Assembly: GCF_014356525.2 (NCBI RefSeq)
Contig: NC_052505.1
Coordinates: 5,254,984-5,318,983, forward strand
Reading direction: 5' to 3'
DNA length: 64,000 nucleotides
Origin: Nilaparvata lugens
Lineage: Eukaryota; Arthropoda; Insecta; Hemiptera; Delphacidae
Numbering within the stretch: the first letter of the stretch is position 1; each line of letters starts with the position of its first letter. The notes under the pieces are model-generated. The model saw nothing but the letters and a program-made list of their open reading frames with translations, was not told the DNA's origin and searched no databases. The position numbers and the translations under genes are program-made. Shown here piece after piece: positions 56,091 to 64,000 of the stretch.

Positions 56091-57050
56091 TGTATTTGAT
56101 ATGAAGGTACTCCTTGATAAGTCCAGTGAGAAAATAATAGATGACATGGCTTATCTTCACAATACTTACTGTACTTACTGTACTGAATCTTCACAATAAT
56201 CACAGGACTTACTGTACTGATCCTTCACAATACTCACAGTACTTACTGTACTGGCCCTTCTCATTATATTGAAAGTTGTATCCATGAGCGAGGTCTACTG
56301 TACGCAGAACTACTAGTATTATTTATTCATTTAGTAGAACTGGGTCACGTCACGTCATGTCGCGTCACATCTCAATTTGCGACAAGACCAAATATTTCGC
56401 TCTAACCAAAGTCACGTCAACTAAAGTTTCTATTGTAATTATTAGTTAAATTCAACCTACATTTTCTGCATTATCTCTAGATATGTTTTTCTTTCACTGT
56501 TTTGCAACTCTCACCAGCGGGCAAAGGTTTTCTTTTAGCTGGTGATGCCTAGATTTTACATTTTATCTTATTTTATTCAAGTTTATTCAAATTATATTTT
56601 TTAAGATATGTCATATTATAAAGATTTTGTAATATGTTTGAATATTATAATTGGCAATAAATGAAATTGAAAAATTGAAACAGAAATAATAAAATGTTAT
56701 CCATTTTCCCATCCCACGACAGACTCCTCAAATCTCCTAAGTCTAGAATTCGAAATGATGAACCGCATATTAAATCACGTTCGCCTGGGATTCTAAATAA
56801 TGAACCGCATATTCAATTCTGTTGAGTACATTCTGTTTGCTGGTGTATTCTCCAGCTAATTTGCTGCTACAATCTGTTAGAGCAATTCAACAATAGCTGC
56901 TTTGTCACTGTTTCCAAGGAGGGGTGTTACGTAGCTCGGTGAATTGCTTTTCAGTTGTCGACTCATCAAAGTGAAACTTTGCGGTCTGCAGGGATCAACC
57001 CTCTCTCTTCCACTCAATCTCTCTCTCCCTCACTCTGACAATTCTCTCTC
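56091..57050. other. Unassigned stretch with a CTAG-unit end
   Basis: GAGCGAGGTCTACTGTACGC near 56285 followed by AGAACTACTAGT is one end of the CTAG family. CTTCACAATACTCACAG-type repeats occur at 56155-56250. A pyrimidine-rich tract 57000-57060 leads into the micro-exon candidate. Confidence 0.4.
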
Positions 57051-57064
57051 TCTCCTCTCTGCAG

Positions 57065-57103
57065 ACGAGCCAAGTTTGATGAGCACCAGGGCAGCTTTCA
57101 CGT
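57065..57103 (+). CDS. Candidate 39-nt host micro-exon
   Basis: A long pyrimidine tract (CTCTCTCTCTCCTCTCTGCAG) of acceptor type precedes the segment, and GTAAGA of donor type follows it. The enclosed 39 nt are a multiple of three. In one phase they read RAKFDEHQGSFHV with mostly G/C third positions, unlike the AT-rich surroundings. I do not recognise the gene. No neighbouring exon is visible within several kb, so this rests on splice-site shape and codon choice alone. Confidence 0.3.
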
Positions 57104-57289
57104 GTAAGATACGCGTTGGTTCGGTTACACAAAGTGAGCCCGAGAAAGCTAATAAACACCAAAACCTCAACTTGCAAAATGAGCTGGCTGGGAGTCACCT
57201 GAAGCTCCTAAAACACTGTTACGAAACAAATGACCATATACAACTTTATTATGTCCATGGATTTGTTGAGAATCATTCATGAATAGATA

Positions 57290-57720
57290 TATTATATTGA
57301 TATACTATTAAACGAGCAATTTCTGTTTATTTGTTTAGATGTTTGGATGTTTAGATGTATGTTTGTATTTAACCGGATCTCGAAAACGGCTCTAACAATT
57401 ATCACTAATTCAGAACATAATAGGTTTATAATATATTATTATTAATTGTTATATATTATTATATATTTATATTATAATATAATATATATTATAATATAAT
57501 ATATTATATATTATTATTATTATATTGATATACTATTAAACGAGCAATTTCTGTTTATATGTTTAGATGTTTGGATGTTTAGATGTATGTTTGTATTTAA
57601 CCGGATCTCGAAAACGGCTCTAACAATTATCACTAAATTCAGAACTTAATAGGTTTATAATATAAAAATTCGATTGCACTAGGTCTCATCTCTGGGAAAA
57701 CTCGCTGAACGAGATTAAAA
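57290..57720. repeat. Direct repeat pair around AT-rich DNA
   Basis: TACTATTAAACGAGCAATTT begins at about 57303 and 57531, each followed by GTTTAGATGTTTGGATGTTT and AACCGGATCTCGAAAACGGC. The blocks are ~145 bp with (TA)-rich sequence between. Their complement occurs at 19270-19480. Confidence 0.75.
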
Positions 57721-57728
57721 GGATAATT

Positions 57729-57982
57729 CAAAGACCTTAAAGAGATATAGACCCACAATGCCTATGCCTTCCCAATGATAGCTCTTACTTGAAATTGAAG
57801 GCCGCCATTGGGGTATTTTAGCACGAGATATTATATATTATTTATTTGTAATACTACAGATCACAAAGGCATTGGTGGCATTGGTATGTAATAATCTTAT
57901 GGGTTGCCCCCTCAATGGCGGATTTCAATTCCAAGTACGACACTAGCGCTGCATGTGAGTCTATGCATCTTTAAGGTCTTTG
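57729..57982. mobile_element. hAT-like foldback MITE, 254 bp, 8-bp TSD
   Basis: GGATAATT at 57721-57728 and 57983-57990 is a perfect 8-bp duplication. Ends CAAAGACCTTAAAGAGATAT and, inverse, GCATCTTTAAGGTCTTTG are the TIRs, with arms of about 80 bp continuing through GGCCGCCATTG / CAATGGCGGAT. Non-coding. Confidence 0.8.
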
Positions 57983-58161
57983 GGATAATTGATGCTTGGC
58001 TGAAACAGCTGAGACTTTCGTCGTCTATGAATAGTAAGAAGTGAGCAAGTGATTCTGTGGAAAATCAAAATATCGCATCCCCATGAGAGTTCATGTGTGT
58101 GGGACTGTGTCAAAATTATGACTCAGCTGTTGAACATTTGTAATCATTCAATCAGGTACTT

Positions 58162-58303
58162 AGTGCCGGTTGCAAAAAAGCCGGGTTATTTTCAATCCTG
58201 ATTAATTCCAGTAGATCCATCTTTTTGAAATGGTCTTCTCTGATTTGGTTCACGTGAAATTAATCAGGATTAAAATTTAACCGGCTTTTGTCCAACCGGG
58301 CCT
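58162..58303. mobile_element. Diverged copy of the 25.75-kb MITE
   Basis: TTAGTGCCGGTTGCAAAAAA, GCCGGGTTATTTTCAATCCT and the inverse AATCAGGATTAAAATTTAAC with CAACCGGGCC match the PIF/Harbinger-like hairpin at 25753-25904. Confidence 0.75.
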
Positions 58304-58324
58304 TTGTGAGGAGAATTTTTGTAT

Positions 58325-58735
58325 TCCTCATCATCATCATCATCATCATCATCGTCATTCAAGGATTAGACTCTGTTGGTCTGTTCCGGCATCCATTTCT
58401 TCATCGGTCGTCCGACGCCTCTTCTCCCATCGGGTTTGTAGTGCCAAGCTTGAATTGGAAGTCTATTTGCTGGCATACGGAGTAGATGGCTGGACCAGTC
58501 TTCCCTACCTTTCTTCAATATTCGCAATAAAGACTCTACATTCAGTTCGGTTCTTATTACTTCGTTTCTTATGTAATCCAACTTAGTGTAACCTTTGACT
58601 GCTCGAAGGAACCTCATTTCGGCTGCTTGGATACGTGACTCAGTTTTTTCATTGACACCCAGGCTTCGCTTCCATAAGCTATTATTGGTACAGCCATTAG
58701 TCTGTAGAACTTCATCTGAGTGGCTTCGTGGACCT
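58325..58735 (-). mobile_element. RTE-like LINE 3' fragment with (GAT)n tail
   Basis: On the minus strand the polymerase C-terminus is followed by a short 3' untranslated stretch and (ATG/GAT)n at 58327-58355. Short tandem tails instead of poly(A) are usual in RTE-group LINEs. The 5' boundary meets a GTGGACCTCACTATAG terminus at about 58728-58743. Confidence 0.7.
58366..58730 (-). pseudogene. LINE reverse-transcriptase C-terminal domain, frameshifted
   Basis: Upstream frame: QMKFYRLMAVPIIAYGSEAW and VSMKK. A frame change in the A-run near 58650 leads to RIQAAEMRFLRAVKGYTK, IRNEVIRTELNVESL, DWSSHLLRMPANRLP and GRRGVGRPMKKW, ending near 58366. 'MRFLR-V-G-----IRNE-IR' and 'H--RM---RLP----Y-P-GRR--GRP-KRW' are the standard end of these insect endonuclease-reverse transcriptases. 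Active-site motifs are missing by truncation. One frameshift and truncation make it inactive. Confidence 0.75.
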
Positions 58736-58826
58736 CACTATAGCTCCAATATGTAGGTACATAAGGATATTTGTTCTTTACATTTTTATGGAGGGGTTTT
58801 ACTGAAGCAACTATCCTGAAAACGTT

Positions 58827-58995
58827 ATCCTGTTGGTCTAATGGTAGGAGCGTTCAAAACTTCGGTCTGCTAGCACCGCCTAGTTTGGCTCGTGGGTTCG
58901 AGTCCCGCCAATGGCATGGACGTTTGATCTCCTATCACCCACGCACAAGCAAGAAGCGCATGGGGACATTATCCGCAATAAAGAAAATTCATATT
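58827..58995 (+). mobile_element. tRNA-derived SINE
   Basis: A box TGGTCTAATGGTAGG (58834-58848) and B box GGGTTCGAGTCCCGCC (58894-58909) form an RNA polymerase III promoter head with an extended spacing between boxes. The body CACCCACGCACAAGCAAGAA, GCATGGGGACATTATCC follows, and the tail is AATAAAGAAAATTC. Body fragments recur at 20990 and 22897, so this is a dispersed family rather than a lone tRNA pseudogene. Confidence 0.65.
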
Positions 58996-59229
58996 TTAAA
59001 TAGATACTTCAATCAGTGGAAATTTCACTACTTTCCTATTTATCGATATAGTTTGATACAAGAAGTGAGTTCAAGCTTAGAGGAAAAATAGCTTAAAAAG
59101 ATATCCCGTGAAACGGTTCAGTCATGTTTCAAATCTCATGTCGCCGTTTAGTCTACTGTCTTATCGACAGTACAGCAATATTCAAACCGAAACTGCTTTT
59201 TTGGACCTTCATTGACTGGGCTATAAGCC

Positions 59230-59420
59230 TGGTTTTCATTAGTAGAGTTAGTGTTAGAGTTCACTGGGCAAGTACTAATTATCTTGTGAACTCTCCCAAT
59301 GAAAACGTTCATGGTAGAGAACTAGTTTTTAGTAGAATAAGGTGGGATAGTACTCCACCACTTGCCTTTCCCCACCAACGCTTCTCATTCTACTCTACCA
59401 ATACCATGCTAATGAAAACA
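59230..59420. mobile_element. Possible MITE, ~190 bp
   Basis: GGTTTTCATTAGTAGAGTTA is partly mirrored by TACCATGCTAATGAAAAC. Interior CTCCCAATGAAAACGTTCAT may be a second inverted terminus. Arms are imperfect and no clear duplication is seen. Confidence 0.4.
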
Positions 59421-59559
59421 GTATCATTTAATCATTTATTACATTCCTTAATCACAACATCAAATTAATGATTGGTGAAAAATCACAAAAACATATCGAG
59501 CTAGTAGTGAAGAGTCGTGCTGTAGGCTATAAAGTTTAAGAAGAATTATTGTTCCTCAC

Positions 59560-60764
59560 ATCGCACTGCACATCGATGTATAAGCTTACACAAGGTTTTT
59601 TTTGAAATTTTGCATTTTAAGGATAATATGGGAAGAAAAGGAATTCCTTCATAATTCCTTCACACTATATAATCTATTCTGAAGATAGGATTAATCAGAA
59701 TATAGAATTATTCATAATCAATCAGCTGACAAGTGGATTACACACATGTTCTGCATAAGCCGTGTCTATTTCTATAAGGTCTACAGTTTCAATCAAAGAT
59801 CTTAAAGAGTTATGCATCTTTAAGGTTTTTGGTTTCAATATTTTGTTTTGCAGTCATGGTATTATTATGCGTGCCCATCAGTATCAATATTCTCACATTT
59901 TGAAAAACAACTAATTTGATAGATGATTAAAAATAATCAAATGAACTACAATATCAGAAATTACAATATTTTTATTGTGAAAAATTAATTTTCATCAGAT
60001 GGAAAGGTTGTCTCGGAACTGGATGAATCTATATATATAAAAGCGAAATGGCACTCACTCACTGACTGACTGACTCACTCACTCACTCACTAAGAAATCT
60101 TTTGACAATATTTTAACTCTAAGGGTGGTTTTTAAGGGTTTAAAGTACGTCTTTTAGCTTGCATATTCTTCTTATTCTCTTAATTATAATTGAAAAATGT
60201 CTATACCATATGTTAATATAGAACTATAATCTAGAGAGAGTATCTCTTCGGAACAGTTGTTAACTGGTAACTAAATTATTAATTTTGTCAGGTTGGCATT
60301 AAGTTGAGTAGACTTTGTTAGGTTGGCACCAAGTTGAAGATTGAAATGCGTTTATCGCGGAAAAATTGATTGGCACTGCTACTTCAATCATTGCTATTCC
60401 TGTGAACATCATATTACTAGCCGTCAGGCTCGCTTCACTCGCCATATCCGTTTAGCTAGACGTTTAGTCTGGACCCCTGACTGGATCGTCATAACATAAT
60501 TATGATAAAAATGCTCAAATGAAAAATGCAGGCGAGCGAAGCGAGCCTGTTGATCTCATTCTTGGACGATCCAGTCGGGAGTCCAGGGGGCGGAGCCACC
60601 TTGCTAGATGGATATGGCGAGCGAAGCGAGCCTGATTGCTAGTTATATCAAATATGGAATACAAATTTAAACGTGAACTGAGTTTGTTAAAATTTCAAAC
60701 AGGTGACATCAGATACTTGTCGATGAGAAAACTGCGAGAGGTCTACAGCTCACAGTACTACTAG
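59560..60764 (+). mobile_element. CTAG Helitron-like unit split by Helitron H4
   Basis: ACACAAGGTTTTTTTTGAAA, TTTTAAGGATAATATGGGAA, CAGCTGACAAGTGGATTACA and TTTTGCAGTCATGGTATTAT match the 12385-13828 unit in inverse orientation. After the H4 insertion it continues GTCGATGAGAAAACTGCGAG to ACTACTAG at 60764. It provides the empty site for the 12775-13427 element. Confidence 0.65.
60028..60642 (+). mobile_element. Non-autonomous Helitron-like element, copy H4
   Basis: Reads in the forward Helitron direction. GAA|TCTATATATATAAAAGCG starts it, CACTCACTCACTGACTGACT follows, and it ends GCGAGCCTGATTGCTAG|T. The host bases are A and T, as for Helitrons. The 3' part is the GC-rich block with complementary arms. 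615 bp, non-coding. Confidence 0.65.
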
Positions 60765-60839
60765 TATATTCATAGATTGATATTTTATACTATTACATCA
60801 ATATTTCAAATCTTCACTTTTTTCTACCGAAACTAACAG

Positions 60840-60893
60840 TAAACAAACCGAAGCGAACCGAACGAAACCGCATACATGTGAAACAAGCCTTAC
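60840..60893. repeat. Isolated end of the 27.3-kb Harbinger-like family
   Basis: ACCGAAGCGAACCGAACGAA, CATGTGAAACAAGCCTTA is one terminus of the CGGTTCG-rich family at 27318-28295; the other end is not present nearby. Confidence 0.55.
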
Positions 60894-61111
60894 AATGAAC
60901 ACCATCATCCCGCATGACTTATTATCATTTCATCAGAGTTACAATCACAAATAGAATATCTAATGTGAGGCTGCAGCACGTATATGGAGGAGAATCATTC
61001 TGGATAACATAATTAACTGAGAAGTCAACTGCCGTGCGTGCTTATAATTGCACCTGAGCGTGAAGTAAATAAATAAGCAGCCGGGTTGAGAGAGTCTGAG
61101 AGTCAGCAAAC

Positions 61112-61347
61112 CACAACCTTAATTCGGCTACAGGGATAATGTTGTCCGCTTTCATTTTCATCTGTTTCCACTGCAGATACGGGTAGGATTCTGTGGAGCG
61201 GACGGACTAAAACATAGAATTGCTGAAGCTGCTACTGTTTCTACGATCAGAAAGAAGTGGTATTATATTTTATCTCTGGTAAGATTGGAAATAATTGTCC
61301 ATGAGTGGATGATAAATGAGTTCATAACCGGATCAGTGTATTATAAT
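61112..61347. repeat. ~235-bp direct duplication, left copy
   Basis: AACCTTAATTCGGCTACAGG...GGATCAGTGTATTATAAT matches 62611-62853 in the same orientation. Differences (ATACGGG/ATAGGGG, small indels) show the copies have diverged. They bracket the LINE at 61348-62610. Confidence 0.85.
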
Positions 61348-61805
61348 AATAAGCGTCTTTATTTAAAAAACAAAACAAACGAATCATCAAGCATACAACA
61401 TATTGAACAAAAATTTTTCAAAACAAAAGAATACTTCTTAATAAACCTAGTGAACTGTATAAAACACTAATTTGACATAACCAGAATGTTGTCTGTCAGG
61501 AGTCGGTATCTACTGAATCATTTTTACAATGCTTTATCCTAACTGATTAATATCCTTCGATCAAAAACACTAAAAATAAAGTTAACAATTTGATAATTAT
61601 AATTATGATACTGTTATCCTAGAAATAAAAATAATATGCAATATTCTTAAAATAGTGAATAGAAAATACATAGTGAATAAATAAACTTTTCCCTTCATCA
61701 AAACAAAACAGAAAAAAAACAATACTTGAATGATTTTAATTGAATGTCATACTTTCGCCACTATATAGCCAAATTACTAATTACTATTATTATGACCTAC
61801 TCAAT

Positions 61806-62609
61806 TCAATAATTGAATTCTTTGATTAGTGACTCTCTTATTTTGCTTGCTTGTTGCACGTACCGTGCCAGCTTCCACCAATCACTTCCATTGAGCCAAT
61901 CAATGACCTCTGAGTCACTCAATTCAACTTTCCCCAAAAAGGCTCTTCGAACTCCACTTAGGATTGGACATACTCCAATGAAATGTTTAATATTTTCCCT
62001 CTGCCCCATATTGCACATTGAACAAATCCACTGCTCTTCCTCTCTTCCATGTCCATAGTTCAAATTTAATAATGCACCTCTAGCTTTTAGAATAGAACCA
62101 TCATTTTCCTGTTCAATCCAGATTTCAAATAGCTCTTCCCTCTACTCATCTCTAAAATATGATAAACGCTGTGAAATCGTGAATTAGTTGCGCTTTGCAA
62201 ACAACTCAGTCTATTTTTCTCTTTCATTCTCTCATACATTTGGTAGAGAGTTAGTGGGGAGGATATTTTTTATATTCTTTCCGAAGAATGGACATTGATA
62301 TGTCCAAAGCTCCGCCAATTTATGTAGATGCATAACAATATAATTATCCATAGTTATTATATTACAAATTACTTTTTCATATCATATACTTTCAATAATT
62401 ATTTTCTTAGTCTATATTATGTAAATTCATTCATCTATTTTGCTGTATTGTAAGCTATTGTATATAAGTGTATAAGCCAGTATATATTGTAATCTACATA
62501 AATAAAGTACTCAATCAATACATACGCTCAAATTCACTCTTCCATTCACTTCCATTCACAAAACATTCTGCTAAGTTACATTCATACTCTATATCCAAAC
62601 GCATCCACT
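61806..62609 (-). pseudogene. LINE C-terminal (zinc-knuckle) domain, interrupted
   Basis: Before the insertion the minus frame reads EWMRLDIEYECNLAECFVNG. After it come MKEKNRLSCLQSATNSRFHS, then, past a frame change and in-frame stop near 62140, ELFEIWIEQENDGSI. Next is CSMCNMGQRENIKHFIGVC, a CX2CX9HX4C knuckle, and the end is KIRESLIKEFNY. This knuckle followed by a short helical tail closes many insect jockey/R1-group LINE ORF2 proteins. The catalytic part is missing. Retroposon insertion, frameshift and stop make it a pseudogene. Confidence 0.75.
62242..62517 (+). mobile_element. ~275-bp retroposon, copy 3, exact 6-bp TSD
   Basis: ATACAT at 62236-62241 and 62518-62523 flanks it, and removing it restores the LINE reading frame. 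It begins TTGGTAGAGAGTTAGTGGGG and ends AATAAAGTACTCAATCA, as in the copies at 8252 and 33300. This copy fixes the family's length and ends best. Confidence 0.85.
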
Positions 62610-62610
62610 C

Positions 62611-62853
62611 CTTAAACCAACCTTAAACCGGCTACAGGGATAATGTTGTCCGCTTTCATTTTCATCTGTTTCCACTGCAGATAGGGGTAGGATTCTGTGG
62701 AGCGGACGGACTAACATAAGCTTATAGTTGCTGAAGCTGCTACTGTTTCTACGATCAGAAAGAAGTGGTATTATATTTTATCTCTGGTACGATTGGAAAT
62801 CATTGTCCATGAGTGGATAAATGAGTTCATAACCGGGTCAGTGTATTATAATC
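62611..62853. repeat. ~235-bp direct duplication, right copy
   Basis: AACCTTAAACCGGCTACAGG...GGGTCAGTGTATTATAAT pairs with 61112-61347. See the left copy for divergence. Confidence 0.85.
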
Positions 62854-62889
62854 TAATGTGCACTCTGACTGAATGGGCGCAGTACGTCT

Positions 62890-63335
62890 ATAGTGAGGTC
62901 CACCTTATAATGACAGTATTTGATCAACATTGGTGTTGCTATCCTTGTCTATCATCCTTGTATCATCTTCGCATCATCTTTGTATCTTCTTTGTTTCATC
63001 TTTGTATCATCTTCCTGTAGTGAAATCTACGTTATAATGATAGTATTTGATTAAGATTGATGTTGCTATCCTCGTCTATCATCCTTGTATCATCCTTGTA
63101 TCATCCTTGTATCATCCTTGTATCATCCTTGTATCATCTTTGTATCTTATTTGTACATCTTTGTATCATCTTCCTGTAGTGAAATCTACGTTATAATGAT
63201 AGTATTTGATTAAGATTAATGTTGCTATCCTCGTCTATCATCCTTGTATCATCCTTGTATCATCCTTGTATCATCTTTGTATCATCTTTCTATAGTGAGA
63301 TCAACATTGTAACAGCAGTATTTGGTTAGAATTGG
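62890..63335. repeat. Tandem GTGAGGTCCACGTT-type ends with 11-bp core array
   Basis: Units begin TAGTGAGGTCCACCTTATAA (62891), TAGTGAAATCTACGTTATAA (63018 and 63178) and TAGTGAGATCAACATTGTAA (63294). Each is followed by GTTGCTATCCT-GTCTATCA and a run of CTTGTATCATC repeats of variable number. A further, less repetitive end is at 63488-63560. Confidence 0.8.
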
Positions 63336-64000
63336 TGTTTGAGGTTGATTCGCTTAACGTTCAAGCATCAAGAACAGACAAAATATAATCATAATACTTA
63401 TTACCAGGAAGTTAAAAACAAATCTTTGAAATAGTCTTCTTTGCATCAATGAAACTTTCAGCTGATAGAATAATGTTTTGTTTCTATAGTGTGGTCCACA
63501 TTATAATGGCAGTATTTGATTAAAATTGGTGTTGCTATTATTGTCTATCATTCGTCAAAGCTCTATACTTGTCCACGTCTGCCACACGTTGCCACATAGT
63601 TTTCCAACAATGTGGAAATATATACAATTAACAAATTATCCAATCTCTATTATGAGACTTTATCATTCAATCATTGAAGAATATATTCTCTTGATGAATA
63701 AAATATTATTGTTCATCAAACAATAATGAACAGTCAATATTACATGAGATAAACCGGTATCAGCTATCCTCTCAGCAACGTTGCCTGATCGTTATCTAAC
63801 AATGTAGAAGTATAACTAGATTATCAAAATATCTTATATCAATCATGGAAACTTGCTATTTGATCATAAAAAAATATATTTCGTTATCTAATAAATTATG
63901 ATTTATTACTTTGAACAAGAATGATCTCTGTATAATAATATCATTTCAAACATCCAATTGAAGCTTTATAATAGGACTAAGGACTTGTGCTACAGCAAAT
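63336..64000. other. Unassigned AT-rich end of window
   Basis: Contains GTGTGGTCCACATTATAATG at 63490 and fragments of the 162-bp unit (AATATTACATGAGATAAACC-like at 63739). No gene is supported up to the edge. Confidence 0.4.

Larger units (their letters stand above)
61348..62610 (-). mobile_element. LINE fragment split by the ~275-bp retroposon
   Basis: The minus-strand coding runs from about 62609 to 61806 with a retroposon at 62242-62517, then a long AT-rich 3' untranslated part ends near AATAAAGACGCTTATTATTA at 61345-61365. The element is 5'-truncated in its polymerase. It lies exactly between two ~235-bp direct copies of flanking DNA. Confidence 0.7.

Noticed and set aside
56944..57282. 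112-codon plus-strand ORF around the micro-exon candidate
   Set aside because: It reads through a long pyrimidine tract as Leu/Ser repeats. The splice-site interpretation of the inner 39 nt is more plausible than one continuous exon.

Overview
This window looks like an AT-rich stretch of animal nuclear DNA, most probably from an insect. Similar interspersed repeats make me think of a planthopper-type hemipteran, but that is recollection and I could not check it. There are no operons, ribosome binding sites, or long intact reading frames. I find no complete host gene. The only host-gene candidate is a possible 39-nt micro-exon near 57.07 kb. Nearly everything I can explain is transposable element or tandem repeat, with repeated nesting of one element inside another. 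Many open frames in the window are by-products of tandem repeats or microsatellites.

Layout. 1-0.9 kb: ~175-bp tandem repeats. 1.35-2.73 kb: a 683-bp unit present twice, with a third copy at 45.5 kb. 3.0-3.4 kb: a TIR element. 4.99-5.64, 12.83-13.33, 14.90-15.55 and 60.03-60.64 kb: four copies of a non-autonomous Helitron-like family. 6.8-7.5 and 52.07-52.93 kb: two hAT-type copies. 7.5-11.6 kb: 162-bp tandem units and a ~1 kb duplication. 12.4-13.8 kb: three nested elements. 13.92-14.63 kb: a Penelope-like (PLE) fragment, whose terminal sequence recurs as snapback elements at 15.9, 23.3, 46.8, 47.5 and 55.9 kb. 21.98-22.90 kb: a jockey-type LINE fragment. 24.4-25.3 and 48.9-50.2 kb: head-to-tail Helitron-like units ending in CTAG. 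25.99-26.91 kb: a three-armed foldback. 28.55-30.39 kb: a 99-bp, coding-frame-compatible minisatellite split by a LINE. 33.9-43.5 kb: a complete LTR retrotransposon. 43.5-44.2 kb: another LINE tail. 44.9-45.5 kb: a 12-bp array. 58.3-58.7 kb: an RTE-like LINE remnant, followed by a tRNA-derived SINE. 61.1-62.85 kb: a LINE split by a ~275-bp retroposon and bracketed by a long direct duplication. 62.9-63.6 kb: further tandem repeats.

The main individual object is the 9.6-kb LTR element at 33,905-43,511. It has near-identical 2.36-2.37 kb LTRs, a lysine-tRNA-like primer site and a frameshifted gag. It has no recognisable protease, reverse transcriptase, RNase H or integrase. In their place is a reading frame with a very basic tract and two hydrophobic segments, so it looks like a gag-only element that must borrow its polymerase.

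Other notable objects are a very small TIR element whose core appears to have expanded into a 12-bp minisatellite, a ~275-bp retroposon with a fixed 5' end and (TCAA)n tail found three times, and PLE-terminal snapbacks with clear target-site duplications. Several insertions are supported by an uninterrupted copy elsewhere in the window, which makes their boundaries unusually secure for sequence-only work. Start codons of transposon fragments are not reliable. I give the open segment with recognisable similarity.
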